Shown here piece after piece: positions 17,306 through 26,400 of a stretch of DNA of 34,299 nucleotides. The notes below the pieces were generated by a model. It had not been told where the DNA came from. It saw only the letters and a list, made by a program, of their open reading frames with translations, and ran no database searches. The stretch's first letter is position 1; each line of letters opens with the position of its first letter. The position numbers and the translations under genes are program-made. The DNA lies in the NCBI RefSeq assembly GCF_016469035.1, contig NZ_JAEHJZ010000052.1, forward strand, positions 62,906 through 97,204. Reading direction: 5' to 3'. The DNA comes from Gelidibacter salicanalis (GTDB lineage Bacteria; Bacteroidota; Bacteroidia; Flavobacteriales; Flavobacteriaceae).

Positions 17306-17410
17306 AAGTTTATAAGTTGAGGAGTTTAAAGTTTAGATGTACTTAGTGTAAAGTCCTCAAAAGTTCTATTGGACATGTACTAAACTCATAAACTCAAAAC
17401 TTCTAAACTC
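17306..17410. repeat. Long imperfect inverted repeat upstream of rnz
   Basis: Arms of 31 bases (17306-17336 and 17380-17410) are about 25/32 complementary when aligned with two single-base gaps. Both are built from the motif TAAACT or its complement AGTTTA. The spacer is 43 bases. The dyad fills the gap between the STAS-like gene and rnz and ends 5 bases before the rnz ATG. Confidence 0.5.
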
Positions 17411-17415
17411 AAACA

Positions 17416-18324
17416 ATGAAACTTACCATACTCGGTTGCTTCAGTGCAACACCTCGTAAGGATACAAATCCTACCGCTCAGGTTTTGGAGATTAATAACC
17501 ATCTATTCTTGATTGACTGTGGTGAAGGAACCCAAGTAGAATTACGCCGCAATAAAATTAAGTTTGCCCGTATCAAGCACATCTTTATTTCCCATTTACA
17601 TGGCGATCATTTTTTTGGATTGGTAGGCCTAATTTCTACGTTTCGGTTATTGACCCGGGAGACTGAACTCCATATTCACTGCCCACAAGGCTTAAAGGAA
17701 GTGATTGTTTTACAAATGAAACTGGCCGATTCCTGGACCAATTATCCGCTCTTTTTTCATGAATTAAATTCCGACGATTCTGAACTTATTTTTGAAGATG
17801 ACAAAGTAGAAGTGTGGACCATTCCTTTAGACCACCGGGTATACACCAATGGCTTTTTGTTTAAGGAAAAAGAGGGAGAGCGTCATTTAAATATGCCTGC
17901 AGTAATTGAAGCCAATATTGACATTGCTTATTACAATAAATTGAAACAAGGACATGATGTGCTTAATAGGGACGGGGTGCTCATTGATCATCAAAAAGTT
18001 ACGTCACCCCCAAGTCCACCAAAAAGTTATGCCTTTTGCAGTGATACCGCTTATAAAGAAAGTATCGTCCCTATTATAAAAGATGTGGATGTACTTTATC
18101 ATGAGTCGACTTTTTTAGAAAAGCATGCCCACTTGGCCCCCAAAACAAAGCATTCTACCGCTAAGGAAGCCGCACTTATTGCAAAAAAAGCCAATGTTAA
18201 AATACTCATTTTGGGACATTATTCAACGCGCTACGACGATTTGAATGAATTTAAACATGAGGCAGAGACTATTTTTAAACCGGTTAAACTTGCCAGAGAT
18301 GGAAAGCATTTTGATTTCGACTAA
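17416..18324 (+). CDS. rnz: Ribonuclease Z (tRNase Z)
   Basis: This 302-residue metallo-beta-lactamase-fold endonuclease removes 3' trailers from tRNA precursors. The N-terminal DCGEGTQ motif (34-40) and zinc-binding HLHGDH (60-65) are present, followed by the SDTAYKE aspartate motif, YHESTF, and the LGHYSTRY histidine motif. Length matches the short bacterial form (RNase Z(S)). It lies 114 bases after the STAS-like gene, across a long inverted repeat, so cotranscription is uncertain. Confidence 0.95.
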   Translation: MKLTILGCFSATPRKDTNPTAQVLEINNHLFLIDCGEGTQVELRRNKIKFARIKHIFISHLHGDHFFGLVGLISTFRLLTRETELHIHCPQGLKEVIVLQMKLADSWTNYPLFFHELNSDDSELIFEDDKVEVWTIPLDHRVYTNGFLFKEKEGERHLNMPAVIEANIDIAYYNKLKQGHDVLNRDGVLIDHQKVTSPPSPPKSYAFCSDTAYKESIVPIIKDVDVLYHESTFLEKHAHLAPKTKHSTAKEAALIAKKANVKILILGHYSTRYDDLNEFKHEAETIFKPVKLARDGKHFDFD

Positions 18325-18347
18325 TTATGAGATACATCTTGGTATCT

Positions 18348-18370
18348 GAAAATAGGAGTAGAGGGTTTTA
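18348..18370. repeat. Short dispersed repeat, copy 2
   Basis: The copy beginning GAAAATAGGAGTAG and ending GGTTTTA matches 12671-12691 except for one substitution and two extra bases. A hairpin AGATAC/GTATCT (18330-18335 with 18342-18347) directly precedes it, 5 bases after the rnz stop codon. Confidence 0.35.
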
Positions 18371-18508
18371 AGATTTAGCCATCATAACGATTCAAAAGTG
18401 AAATATAGGAGTTATTCACATCACATTTTATTCGAATTATGCTTAAATTTATCAGATTTCACGGTTCAAAAAAGATATCAATATTTCTTTAAATTATAGA
18501 CAGAGACA

Positions 18509-19156
18509 ATGGACAAAGACTTAGGTAATTATAGAAAATCCTACGAGAAACAAGAACTCTTGGAATCTAATCTCAGTGATAACCCTTTGGAGGTTTTTCA
18601 GAAATGGTTTCATGAAGTTGACACTAATTTTGATGAAGGAGAAACCAATGCCATGACCATTTCAACGCTTGGTCTGGATGGTTTCCCGAAGAGTAGGGTG
18701 GTGCTTCTGAAGAAATTTACCTATGAAGGCTTTATTTTCTATACCAATTATGAGAGCGAAAAAGGCAAGGCCATTCTTCACAATCCTAAAGTGTGTTTAT
18801 CTTTTTTTTGGCCCCAAGCAGAACGTCAAATCATCATTAAAGGGGTTGCGGAAAAAATAGCGCCTAACATGAGCGATGGCTACTTTGAGTCGCGCCCACG
18901 CGGTAGTCAATTGGGAGCTCTAGTGTCGCATCAAAGTGAAGTGGTCAAAAATAGAGAAGCACTTGAAGAAGATTTGCGCCAATTAGAAGAAGACTATAAA
19001 GAAAAGGAAATTCCACGACCAGATTATTGGGGAGGTTTTATTGTCAAACCCATCTCTATGGAATTTTGGCAAGGACGCCCAAATAGATTACACGATCGGA
19101 TTAGATTTACCTTGAATGAACAGTTTGATTGGATTATGGAACGTCTTTCTCCTTAA
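18509..19156 (+). CDS. pdxH: Pyridoxamine 5'-phosphate oxidase
   Basis: The 215-residue FMN enzyme oxidises pyridoxamine or pyridoxine 5'-phosphate to pyridoxal 5'-phosphate. Family motifs are intact: FMN-binding SRVVLLKKF and FYTNYESEKGKAI, the RPRGSQLGALVSHQS segment, EFWQGRPNRLHDR, and the C-terminal RLSP (RLAP in E. coli). Length matches the family (about 214-218). It is a single gene with no partner from the vitamin B6 pathway nearby. A 7-base hairpin at 19214-19232 lies downstream but lacks a T tract. Confidence 0.96.
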   Translation: MDKDLGNYRKSYEKQELLESNLSDNPLEVFQKWFHEVDTNFDEGETNAMTISTLGLDGFPKSRVVLLKKFTYEGFIFYTNYESEKGKAILHNPKVCLSFFWPQAERQIIIKGVAEKIAPNMSDGYFESRPRGSQLGALVSHQSEVVKNREALEEDLRQLEEDYKEKEIPRPDYWGGFIVKPISMEFWQGRPNRLHDRIRFTLNEQFDWIMERLSP

Positions 19157-19652
19157 AGTTCAGGTTGCTTTTATAGGAAACAAATTATCTTTCCCAACAC
19201 CTAAATATCTTCAATTCCTTAGTTAAAGGAATAATCATCGATTGGCTTTACACTAAAGTTTGTTCCTAAAACTCCTGTGTTACAATCTAGGTTTCTTTTT
19301 CATATCCCATCCAACTATTACAAGCTATATTAAAATGTACATTCGTTGAATAATGATCTGTCTACCTGATCATCAATTCACCTTCGCTGTTATATAAATT
19401 AAACAAAGATGAGAGCCTTCAAAAACTTAGTCGGTTTTCTAATAGAAGTTGCCTCAAATCATATTTTAACTAACGTTAAAAGGTAGAATTAGACGACGAA
19501 AAACATTATTAACACACTTTAACGTGCATTTCATCGATGATTGACGTATAAATTCGACTAACTGCATGTTTTTAATCGATTTTAACATTTATTTAACAAA
19601 TCTTTTCAATTAGTCTTCTAAATTAGCCTCACCAAATCGAATTAACCAGCTT
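19157..19652. other. 496-base AT-rich spacer, no convincing gene
   Basis: Two dyads are visible: ATTCCTT/AAGGAAT (19214-19220 with 19226-19232), and TTTTAAC/GTTAAAA (19464-19470 with 19475-19481) around TAAC. A 25-codon ATG-started frame at 19409-19486 encodes MRAFKNLVGFLIEVASNHIL plus five residues. That could be a small amphipathic peptide but could equally be chance. No tRNA or known RNA is recognised. Confidence 0.4.
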
Positions 19653-20144
19653 ATGAAACCTAGACTATTCCTTCCCATATTGGCTTTAATGACGCTATTT
19701 ACGATGTCTTGTTCCTCTGAGGATATAGAAGAACAGAAATTGGATGCTTCTACTTTAATTACGCCAGCCACCAAAACTATTGAAATCGGAATTTTAGAAT
19801 TGATCAATGCGCACAGAATAGGGATGGACTTACAACCATTGCACAATCTAAGTGTCATTAAATCGGTGGCTTTTACCCATACAGATTATATGATTTCTCT
19901 AAATCAAGTTAACCACGATAATTTTTATCAACGGAAGGCTAGTTTAGTTAATACTGTAGCAGCAGTAAGAGTAGCAGAAAATATAGCCTATTCTTATACA
20001 TCTGCTGAAACCGTAGTAAATGCTTGGTTAAACAGTCCGGGACATCGCGCCACTATAGAAGGAGATTTTACAGATTTTGATATTTCAGCTGAAAAGAATT
20101 CTGAAGGTAAATGGTACTTTACGAATATTTTCATTAAACGTTAA
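19653..20144 (+). CDS. CAP-domain lipoprotein (SCP/PR1 family)
   Basis: This 163-residue protein has a lipoprotein signal peptide ending TMSC with Cys20, then one CAP (SCP/Tpx-1/Ag5/PR-1) domain from about 45 to 161. Conserved features are His76 in FTHTDYM, NHDNFYQR (His88), AENIA (Glu109), and WLNSPGHR (His131) with the following ATIEGDF. This is the bacterial short CAP form. The molecular function of secreted bacterial CAP proteins is generally unknown. It is transcribed alone from a long AT-rich spacer and followed by a terminator. Confidence 0.9.
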   Translation: MKPRLFLPILALMTLFTMSCSSEDIEEQKLDASTLITPATKTIEIGILELINAHRIGMDLQPLHNLSVIKSVAFTHTDYMISLNQVNHDNFYQRKASLVNTVAAVRVAENIAYSYTSAETVVNAWLNSPGHRATIEGDFTDFDISAEKNSEGKWYFTNIFIKR

Positions 20145-20182
20145 AACATTATTTATTTTAAGTTTAGTTATTTTTTTTTGAA

Positions 20183-20210
20183 AAAGCCGCTCCATGAGTG
20201 GTTTTTTTTT
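20183..20210 (+). terminator. Intrinsic terminator after the CAP gene
   Basis: AAAGCCGCTC (20183-20192) pairs with GAGTGGTTTT (20196-20205), with two G-T wobbles, around CAT, and runs into a T tract to 20210. It lies 39 bases after the stop codon. Confidence 0.85.
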
Positions 20211-20550
20211 GGCTAAATTTCATGGCATTTTGTTAAATGCGCTATTAAAACTTTAGATATCAGGGGCAGTATTCAAAAGCCGGCAATCCATATCGGCATA
20301 ACCTTATAAATGACATAATAGGAGTCTTTAGCGATGCGCCCATGGATTTTCAGATCTAATGTTCATAGCGATTTTTCTGCGTCAGACTGTCGGACTAAGA
20401 AGAATCTGATTTCATGTTTTCAGGTTAACCTATCTTTTTAAATTGTAGTTACTAGGGATTGGTAGCCTAGTGAAGTTCAGAAAAAGCTTGTCCTTCTCAT
20501 ATAATACGGTAAGCTCATAATTAAGGTTCTGCCGATTGAGAAATGATGGC
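20211..20550. other. 340-base stretch between two facing terminators, nothing recognised
   Basis: This lies between the plus-strand terminator of the CAP gene and the minus-strand terminator of the OmpA operon. It looks less AT-rich than other spacers by eye. The longest ATG frame noticed is 35 codons, starting ATGCGCCCATGG near 20334, with no recognised product. No tRNA, riboswitch or insertion sequence end is seen. Confidence 0.4.
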
Positions 20551-20575
20551 AAAAAAAAACAGACCGTCAGGTCTG
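20551..20575 (-). terminator. Terminator of the adhesin/OmpA operon
   Basis: CAGACC (20560-20565) pairs with GGTCTG (20570-20575) around four bases. Read on the minus strand, the stem is followed by nine T (complement of the A run 20551-20559). It begins 25 bases past the stop codon of the OmpA-family gene. On the plus strand a weaker CTTTTCTTTT follows. Confidence 0.88.
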
Positions 20576-20600
20576 CTTTTCTTTTAAATAACTATAGAGG

Positions 20601-22514
20601 TTACTTTTTTAAGATATAAAAGTAAGAGCGTCTGTTCAACTGGTGCTCTTCTGAAGTACATTTAACCCCATTTGAACATTTGTTCAACAATTGGGACTCT
20701 CCGTAACCAATAGCGCTTTCTATACGCTCGGTAGCAATTCCGCGAGAGATGATATAGTCCCTTGTAGATTTTGCTCTTCTGTCAGATAGCTTTATGTTGT
20801 AACTATCACTTCCTCTACTGTCTGTATGTGATTCAATTTTGATTACCATTTCAGGATGCGCTCTCATCACATCAACAATATGCTCCAATTCATACTCAGC
20901 ATCTGTTCTGATGTTCCATTTATCAAAGTCAAAGAAAATCGGATTGATAACAATTTGGTTATTATCAATTAATGGGGTTAAGTAAAGATCGGCATTGTTA
21001 ACTTTTCCGTTTTCAAAATTGGTAACCACCTTCTTCATATCGTCTTTGTAATCTTTTTTGCTGCCTAACACCGTATAACTTTTATCACAATCAGCATCAA
21101 ATTCATAGGCTCCTGTAGCTGTGGTCATAACCGTTGCGATAATTTTTCCTGAATTGTTAATTAATTTTACTTCAACGCTAGCAAGAAGCTCATTCGTTTT
21201 TGCGTCTCTAGCAATACCTTCAATTTTTTGTTGACAAGGTTCTGCATTAAAACTGTAAATATCATCACTGCCTTTTCCTCCTGGTCGGTTGGAAGAGAAG
21301 TAACCGGTTTTGCTATTCTCATTGATAAAAAAGGCAAAATCATCATAACCGCTATTATAAGGAGCGCCTAGATTTTCGGGTTCAGTAGTGTCATCTTTTA
21401 AGATATTGGATTTATAAATATCTAATAGACCCAAATTTAAATAGCCATCAGATGAGAAGTAAAACGTACTGTCTTTAGCTACAAAAGGAAACATTTCACG
21501 ACCTTCAGTATTTATTTGAGAACCTAAATTTCTTGGTTCGCTATAGTTTCCATCTTCTAAAACATCTACTTCATAAATGTCAGTATGACCCAATCCGCCG
21601 TCACGGTCAGAAACAAAATATAATTTCGTGTTATCTGGGCTTAGGGCAGGGTGGCCATTGGAAAAATAATCATCATTAAATGGTAGTTCAACAATGGATT
21701 CCCATTGACCCTCTTTTAAAGTAGCTTTGTATAATTTAAGATGAGAAGTACCTTTACGGTCATAGTCTAATTTATTTCTTTTGTCTAGGTTATCTCTAGT
21801 AAAGTATATGGTTTGGCCATCATTTGTAATAGCCACTGAAGCTTCATGATATGCGGTATTGATCTTTGTCGATTTAATAAAATTAGGATCGCCATATTCT
21901 TTTTTGCCTTCTTTATCTGTTACTGATAAGGAATATAAATCTAAAAAAGGTTCATCATTCCACCCGTAATTCTTTTTCAAATCAGCATGTCTGGAAGATG
22001 CAAAATACAATTCGCCATTAGCCGTATAGCCGCCAAAATCAGAGAATTCAGTGTTAAAAGGCAAATTTTCAATTTCAACGACCACATCTTCAGTAGATGC
22101 TAACTCTTCATACATATCAAGATTGTTGGCATCAAAGTTTTTAACGCGACTGTCGCCACTCTGAATCTCTTTAAATTTGACCAACCATTTGTCAGCTTCA
22201 ACATAGTTGCCAATACTTCTTAAGCTTTGGATGTATTTAAAAATGTATTCAGGATTAACATCATTGTATCTGTTAAGAGCTTTACCATACCATAATGCCG
22301 CTTCTTGAGACTTTGAGTTGTTATAGTAACAATCTCCCAATCGGGTTAAAACATGGGCACTGCTGTCGCCTTTTTTGACGGCTTCTTCATAGAGTTCAGT
22401 TGCTTTTACATAGGCATAATTCTCGAAGAATTTATCGGCCAATTTTTTTTGAGCAACCATGAACGTGCTACTAAGCGCAAAAAGAAATATAAATAATTTT
22501 GTTTTCATAGTCAT
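20601..22514 (-). CDS. OmpA-family protein with TPR and PD40 repeats (PorE-like)
   Basis: The 637-residue protein has a signal peptide and TPR-like helices (about 25-130). A PD40/WD40-like beta-propeller follows (about 165-425, with repeated YFSSxR and DIY motifs such as LYFVSDRDGGLGHTDIY), then a carboxypeptidase-regulatory-like beta-sandwich (about 430-510) and a C-terminal OmpA peptidoglycan-binding domain (about 525-637, IESHTDSRGSDSYNIKLSDRR). This architecture matches the PorE-like proteins paired with PorP/SprF genes in Bacteroidota, thought to anchor surface complexes to peptidoglycan. It is the last gene of a four-gene operon, 5 bases after the PorP/SprF gene. The first codons are ATG ACT ATG, so Met3 (22508) is an equally plausible start. 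Confidence 0.92.
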   Translation of the reverse strand: MTMKTKLFIFLFALSSTFMVAQKKLADKFFENYAYVKATELYEEAVKKGDSSAHVLTRLGDCYYNNSKSQEAALWYGKALNRYNDVNPEYIFKYIQSLRSIGNYVEADKWLVKFKEIQSGDSRVKNFDANNLDMYEELASTEDVVVEIENLPFNTEFSDFGGYTANGELYFASSRHADLKKNYGWNDEPFLDLYSLSVTDKEGKKEYGDPNFIKSTKINTAYHEASVAITNDGQTIYFTRDNLDKRNKLDYDRKGTSHLKLYKATLKEGQWESIVELPFNDDYFSNGHPALSPDNTKLYFVSDRDGGLGHTDIYEVDVLEDGNYSEPRNLGSQINTEGREMFPFVAKDSTFYFSSDGYLNLGLLDIYKSNILKDDTTEPENLGAPYNSGYDDFAFFINENSKTGYFSSNRPGGKGSDDIYSFNAEPCQQKIEGIARDAKTNELLASVEVKLINNSGKIIATVMTTATGAYEFDADCDKSYTVLGSKKDYKDDMKKVVTNFENGKVNNADLYLTPLIDNNQIVINPIFFDFDKWNIRTDAEYELEHIVDVMRAHPEMVIKIESHTDSRGSDSYNIKLSDRRAKSTRDYIISRGIATERIESAIGYGESQLLNKCSNGVKCTSEEHQLNRRSYFYILKK

Positions 22515-22519
22515 AAGTT

Positions 22520-23437
22520 TTAGAAGTATCGAGGCGATTTAATACGTTTACTTTTAAAGATTTCGAACATCAGGAGGATTTCGTGGGTACCACTTGTATA
22601 AGGTCTCAAATCTGAAAAAGGATATTCATAGGCGTATCCAATACGTAATTGTTTAGAGACTTGAAAATCAGCAATCCCACTTAAAGCTGACGTGTTTTCA
22701 TCAATCCTGTAACCTCCGCCAATCCACAACACTTCGTTGAAAAGAAAGTTAGCGGTTAAATCTAAAGATAATGGTGCTCCGTTTGTCGCTTTCAACATGA
22801 ATGCCGGTTTAAATTTGGTGATGGCACCCAAATCAAACACATAGCCACCTGTAAAATAGTAGCTCAAGCGCTCTAAAGCTTCAAACTCCTGTTCACCGTT
22901 ATAATCTGTATTCAATAATCGAGGAGCAGAAAGCCCCAAGTACCATTTATTAGTATGCCAATATGCACCAGCACCAACATTAGGCTTCCATCTATTCTCA
23001 TAACCATAGATAATTGGATCATCAAATTCAGCCGCCCTAAAATCAGGATCAAGGCTAAACCCGGTAAAACCAGCTTTTAATCCGAAGGCCAATTTTGTGT
23101 TTTGACCGGTTTGAATGGTGTATGAAAAGTCAGCATAAACATATTGGAAATTTTGGTATCCAAGCTCGTCATTAATGAATGACATTCCCAGACCAATTTT
23201 TTCATTACGCAAGGGTGCATGTACAGAAAGCGTTTGGGTTGTTGGGGCTCCTTCGAGTCCTACCCATTGACTTCTGTGCAAACCTACCATACTCAAAGTC
23301 TCTCGACTCCCAGCATACGCTGGGTTAATGGAGATAGTATTGTACATATACTGTGTAAACTGGGGTAATTGTTGTGCAACGCCTACCCAGCTTGTGAACA
23401 GTATTAAAACGATGATATTAAACTTTAAAAATTTCAT
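22520..23437 (-). CDS. PorP/SprF family type IX secretion system membrane protein
   Basis: The 305-residue protein has a signal peptide ending VGVAQ, then the family opening QLPQFTQYMYNTISINPAYAG and a beta-barrel-like body ending in GTHEILLMFEI. SprF of Flavobacterium johnsoniae is needed for secretion of the adhesin SprB, and many type B cargo proteins have such a partner next to them. Here the gene lies 10 bases after an 1877-residue type B cargo and 5 bases before an OmpA-type gene, so it is probably the dedicated secretion or attachment partner of that cargo. It is one of many paralogues, so no gene symbol is given. Confidence 0.93.
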   Translation of the reverse strand: MKFLKFNIIVLILFTSWVGVAQQLPQFTQYMYNTISINPAYAGSRETLSMVGLHRSQWVGLEGAPTTQTLSVHAPLRNEKIGLGMSFINDELGYQNFQYVYADFSYTIQTGQNTKLAFGLKAGFTGFSLDPDFRAAEFDDPIIYGYENRWKPNVGAGAYWHTNKWYLGLSAPRLLNTDYNGEQEFEALERLSYYFTGGYVFDLGAITKFKPAFMLKATNGAPLSLDLTANFLFNEVLWIGGGYRIDENTSALSGIADFQVSKQLRIGYAYEYPFSDLRPYTSGTHEILLMFEIFKSKRIKSPRYF

Positions 23438-23447
23438 AGGTTAAAAT

Positions 23448-26400
23448 TTATTTGGTTGCAACGTAGATTGGACCTGCAAAAGGTTTTAATCCACTATTTC
23501 TTAGGTTAATGACGTAATAATATGTTCCTGTTGGTACATAGTTTGAATTCCCAACGGAAGCTTTAGATGATGTCCCATTCCAATCATTTTGATAGTTTTT
23601 AGATTCATAGATCATAGCACCCCAACGGTTGAATATTTGAAGCTCTACAGTAAACCCACAAGTTTCAACTCCGGTTACGGTAAAGAAATCATTTTTACCA
23701 TCAGTATAGGTAGTGACTGCCTTCGAAATGATCACATCTTCAGCGCCACATGGCAACACCACACAGTCATCATGCAATCTGATATTTACAAAGGCTTCAG
23801 ATGTACAGTAATCATCAGCTAAAGTGTACTTAAACGTATAGGTGCCCAATTCCAATTGATAAGGATTGAATATACTACCATCTAAAGATGCATTACCCGT
23901 AACTACAGACCATGTACCGTTGGTATCAAATGTGCCATTCAATAAGTCGAAAAGATTAAAATTCAAATCGTCACCATTACAAAGCTCGGTATCCGTAACC
24001 GTAATGACAGGAGCGGCATTCACATTAATAATTTGGGTATATACTGCTTCATTGTTACAGGTATCAGATACGGTCCAAGTTCTGGTGATCACGTAGTTTT
24101 CAACACCTTCTGCAGCTGTTGACGTTTCATTAAACGCAACATTAATGGTGTTAGAACAAGAATCTTCAAAAACCAAGTTTGGAGCAGTAGGAATATTATC
24201 GCAAGCAAGGGTGATTTCTGACTCATATTGCGTCACTAGGCTAGGAGCAGTAGTATCTTGAACATTGATAGTTTGTGATGCTGTTGAAGCATTTCCACAA
24301 GCGTCAGTTGCCGTCCAGGTTCTAGTGATGGCATACGCACCTTCACAATTCCCGTCAGTTGTAACATCGTCAAACGTTAAGGTTATGTCAGATCCACACT
24401 CGTCTGTCGCAATTGCTTGAACAAATGTTGGTGTTACTGAACAGTCTACGGTAGTCTCGCCCGGTAAAGTTTCTATAACTGGCGCGGTAGTATCAGTAAT
24501 TGTATATGTAGCGGTGGTGGTAGATGAATTCCCACAGCCATCAGTAGCGGTAAAGGTAATTGTACCTGTACTATTACATTCTTCAGAAAGCGCTATAAAA
24601 TCATTAGACCATATTACTGCAGAACAAACATCTGAAGCTGTAGCACCACCATTAGTTTCTAACCAATTTTGGAAGTCGCTCATAGTACCTTCGCTAATGC
24701 ACTCTGCCGTAAAATTAGATGCTGGAGTAAGTACGGGTGCAACACTATCCTGAATAGTATAGGTCGCAGTAGTTGTACTAGCATTTCCACAGGCATCAGT
24801 AACTGTAAAAATAACTGTTACTGGTTCATTACAATCAGAACCTCCACCATCATAATTGTTGGTCCAGGTCAAATCAGTTGAACAGGAATCCGAAGCAGTA
24901 GCCCCGCCATTGTTGGTTAACCACGCTGTTAAACTTCCAGTATTTCCCTCAGCGTTGCAGTTTAATACAACGTTCTCAGCAGGCGTTTCGATAACAGGTG
25001 CTGTAGTATCTACAATTGTTAAAAATTGGGTTGCGGTAGATGTTAATCCACAGTCGTCCGTTGCTGTCCAAGTTCTTTCGATAATTTTTGTGTTTCCACA
25101 GGTATCATAGGCATCAACATCAGCATAAGTAACTTTTACACCGCCACAAGCATCAAAGGCATCTGGAGTTCCAGTAACAGAAGGATCAATAGACTCTGAA
25201 CATTCAACCAAAATATCTTTTGGAGCCGCGATTATTGGAGCGGTAGTATCAACCACTGTAATTGTTTGGGATGTTGATGCTGTATTTCCACATTCGTCTG
25301 TAGCGGTCCACGTTCTTGTGATGCTTTGGGTGTTGCCACAACCTGCAATAGCACTATCTTCAAACGTAATAACGACCTCGCCACAACCGTCAGTTGCTGT
25401 TGCCTCGCCAAAACCACTTCCACTCATTCGGGAGAGACCAGAACATTCAAGTGTAACGTCTTCTGGAGCAGTAATTACTGGGGCAACTGTGTCAACCACA
25501 TTGATTATTTGATCTCCAGTCACCGCATTTCCACAAGCATCTGTAGCAGTCCATGTTCTGGTAATAATTTGTGTTGTTCCACACGCTGCAACAGCGGCAT
25601 CTACATAAGTAATAGCTACTTCACTACAAGTGTCGGTTGCTGTTGCTAATCCAGTGGCAAAAGGTGCCATAGACTCAGAACACTCAACAGTTGTATCTAA
25701 TGGCAGGGTTAATACAGGTGCAGTAGTATCAACAACAGTAATTAATTGTGTACCAGTACTAGCATTTCCACAAGCATCAGTTGCAGTCCATGTTCTTGTG
25801 ATGGTTTCTGTTTCTCCGCAACTCTCAACGCTGGCATCTACGTAGGTTATTTCAACACTACCACAAGCATCAGTAACGGTTGCTGTTCCTGTAGCAGAAG
25901 GCTCTATTGACGCGCCACATTCTACGGTTTTAGCTTCAGGCGTTACCAGGGTTGGGGGTGTAGTATTTTCAATAGTGATTGTTTGGGTAGTTGATGCTGC
26001 TTGGTTACAAGTATCAGTAATCGTAAAGGTTCTCGTAACGATTAATGGACAGGTACCTGAGGTTGTATCACTATAAGTAACGGTAGTAATGCCATCTCCA
26101 GTAAATGTACCACCTTCACTTAAAAACTTAGCGATGCCAATTGTTGAAACAGAAGCACTGTAAGCCAATGATGCGGTATTGTTAATAGTGATATCATCTA
26201 CAGTACAGCCGTTAACAAGGAGGGCAGCAGGTGCATTAATTTCTATAGGACTTGTGTTTTCAGTAATAATTACAAAAGATTTGGTTGTTGTACAATCTGA
26301 ATCGGCATCAGACACTGTAACAGAATAGGTGCCTTCCGCTAGATTGTTTATATTTTGCGTTGTTGCAATCGGCGTTCCGTTAAAGTCCCACGCATAAGTA

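Noticed and set aside
19214-19232. Hairpin after pdxH as an intrinsic terminator
   Set aside because: ATTCCTT/AAGGAAT is AT-rich and is not followed by a T run.
24514-25845. Several plus-strand frames opposite the HYR repeats
   Set aside because: Their recurring similar peptides simply mirror the tandem repeats of the adhesin on the other strand.
24000-25970. Regularly spaced repeats suggesting a CRISPR array
   Set aside because: The repeats are divergent, about 220-280 bases long, in frame and protein-coding, with no short direct repeat and no unique spacers.
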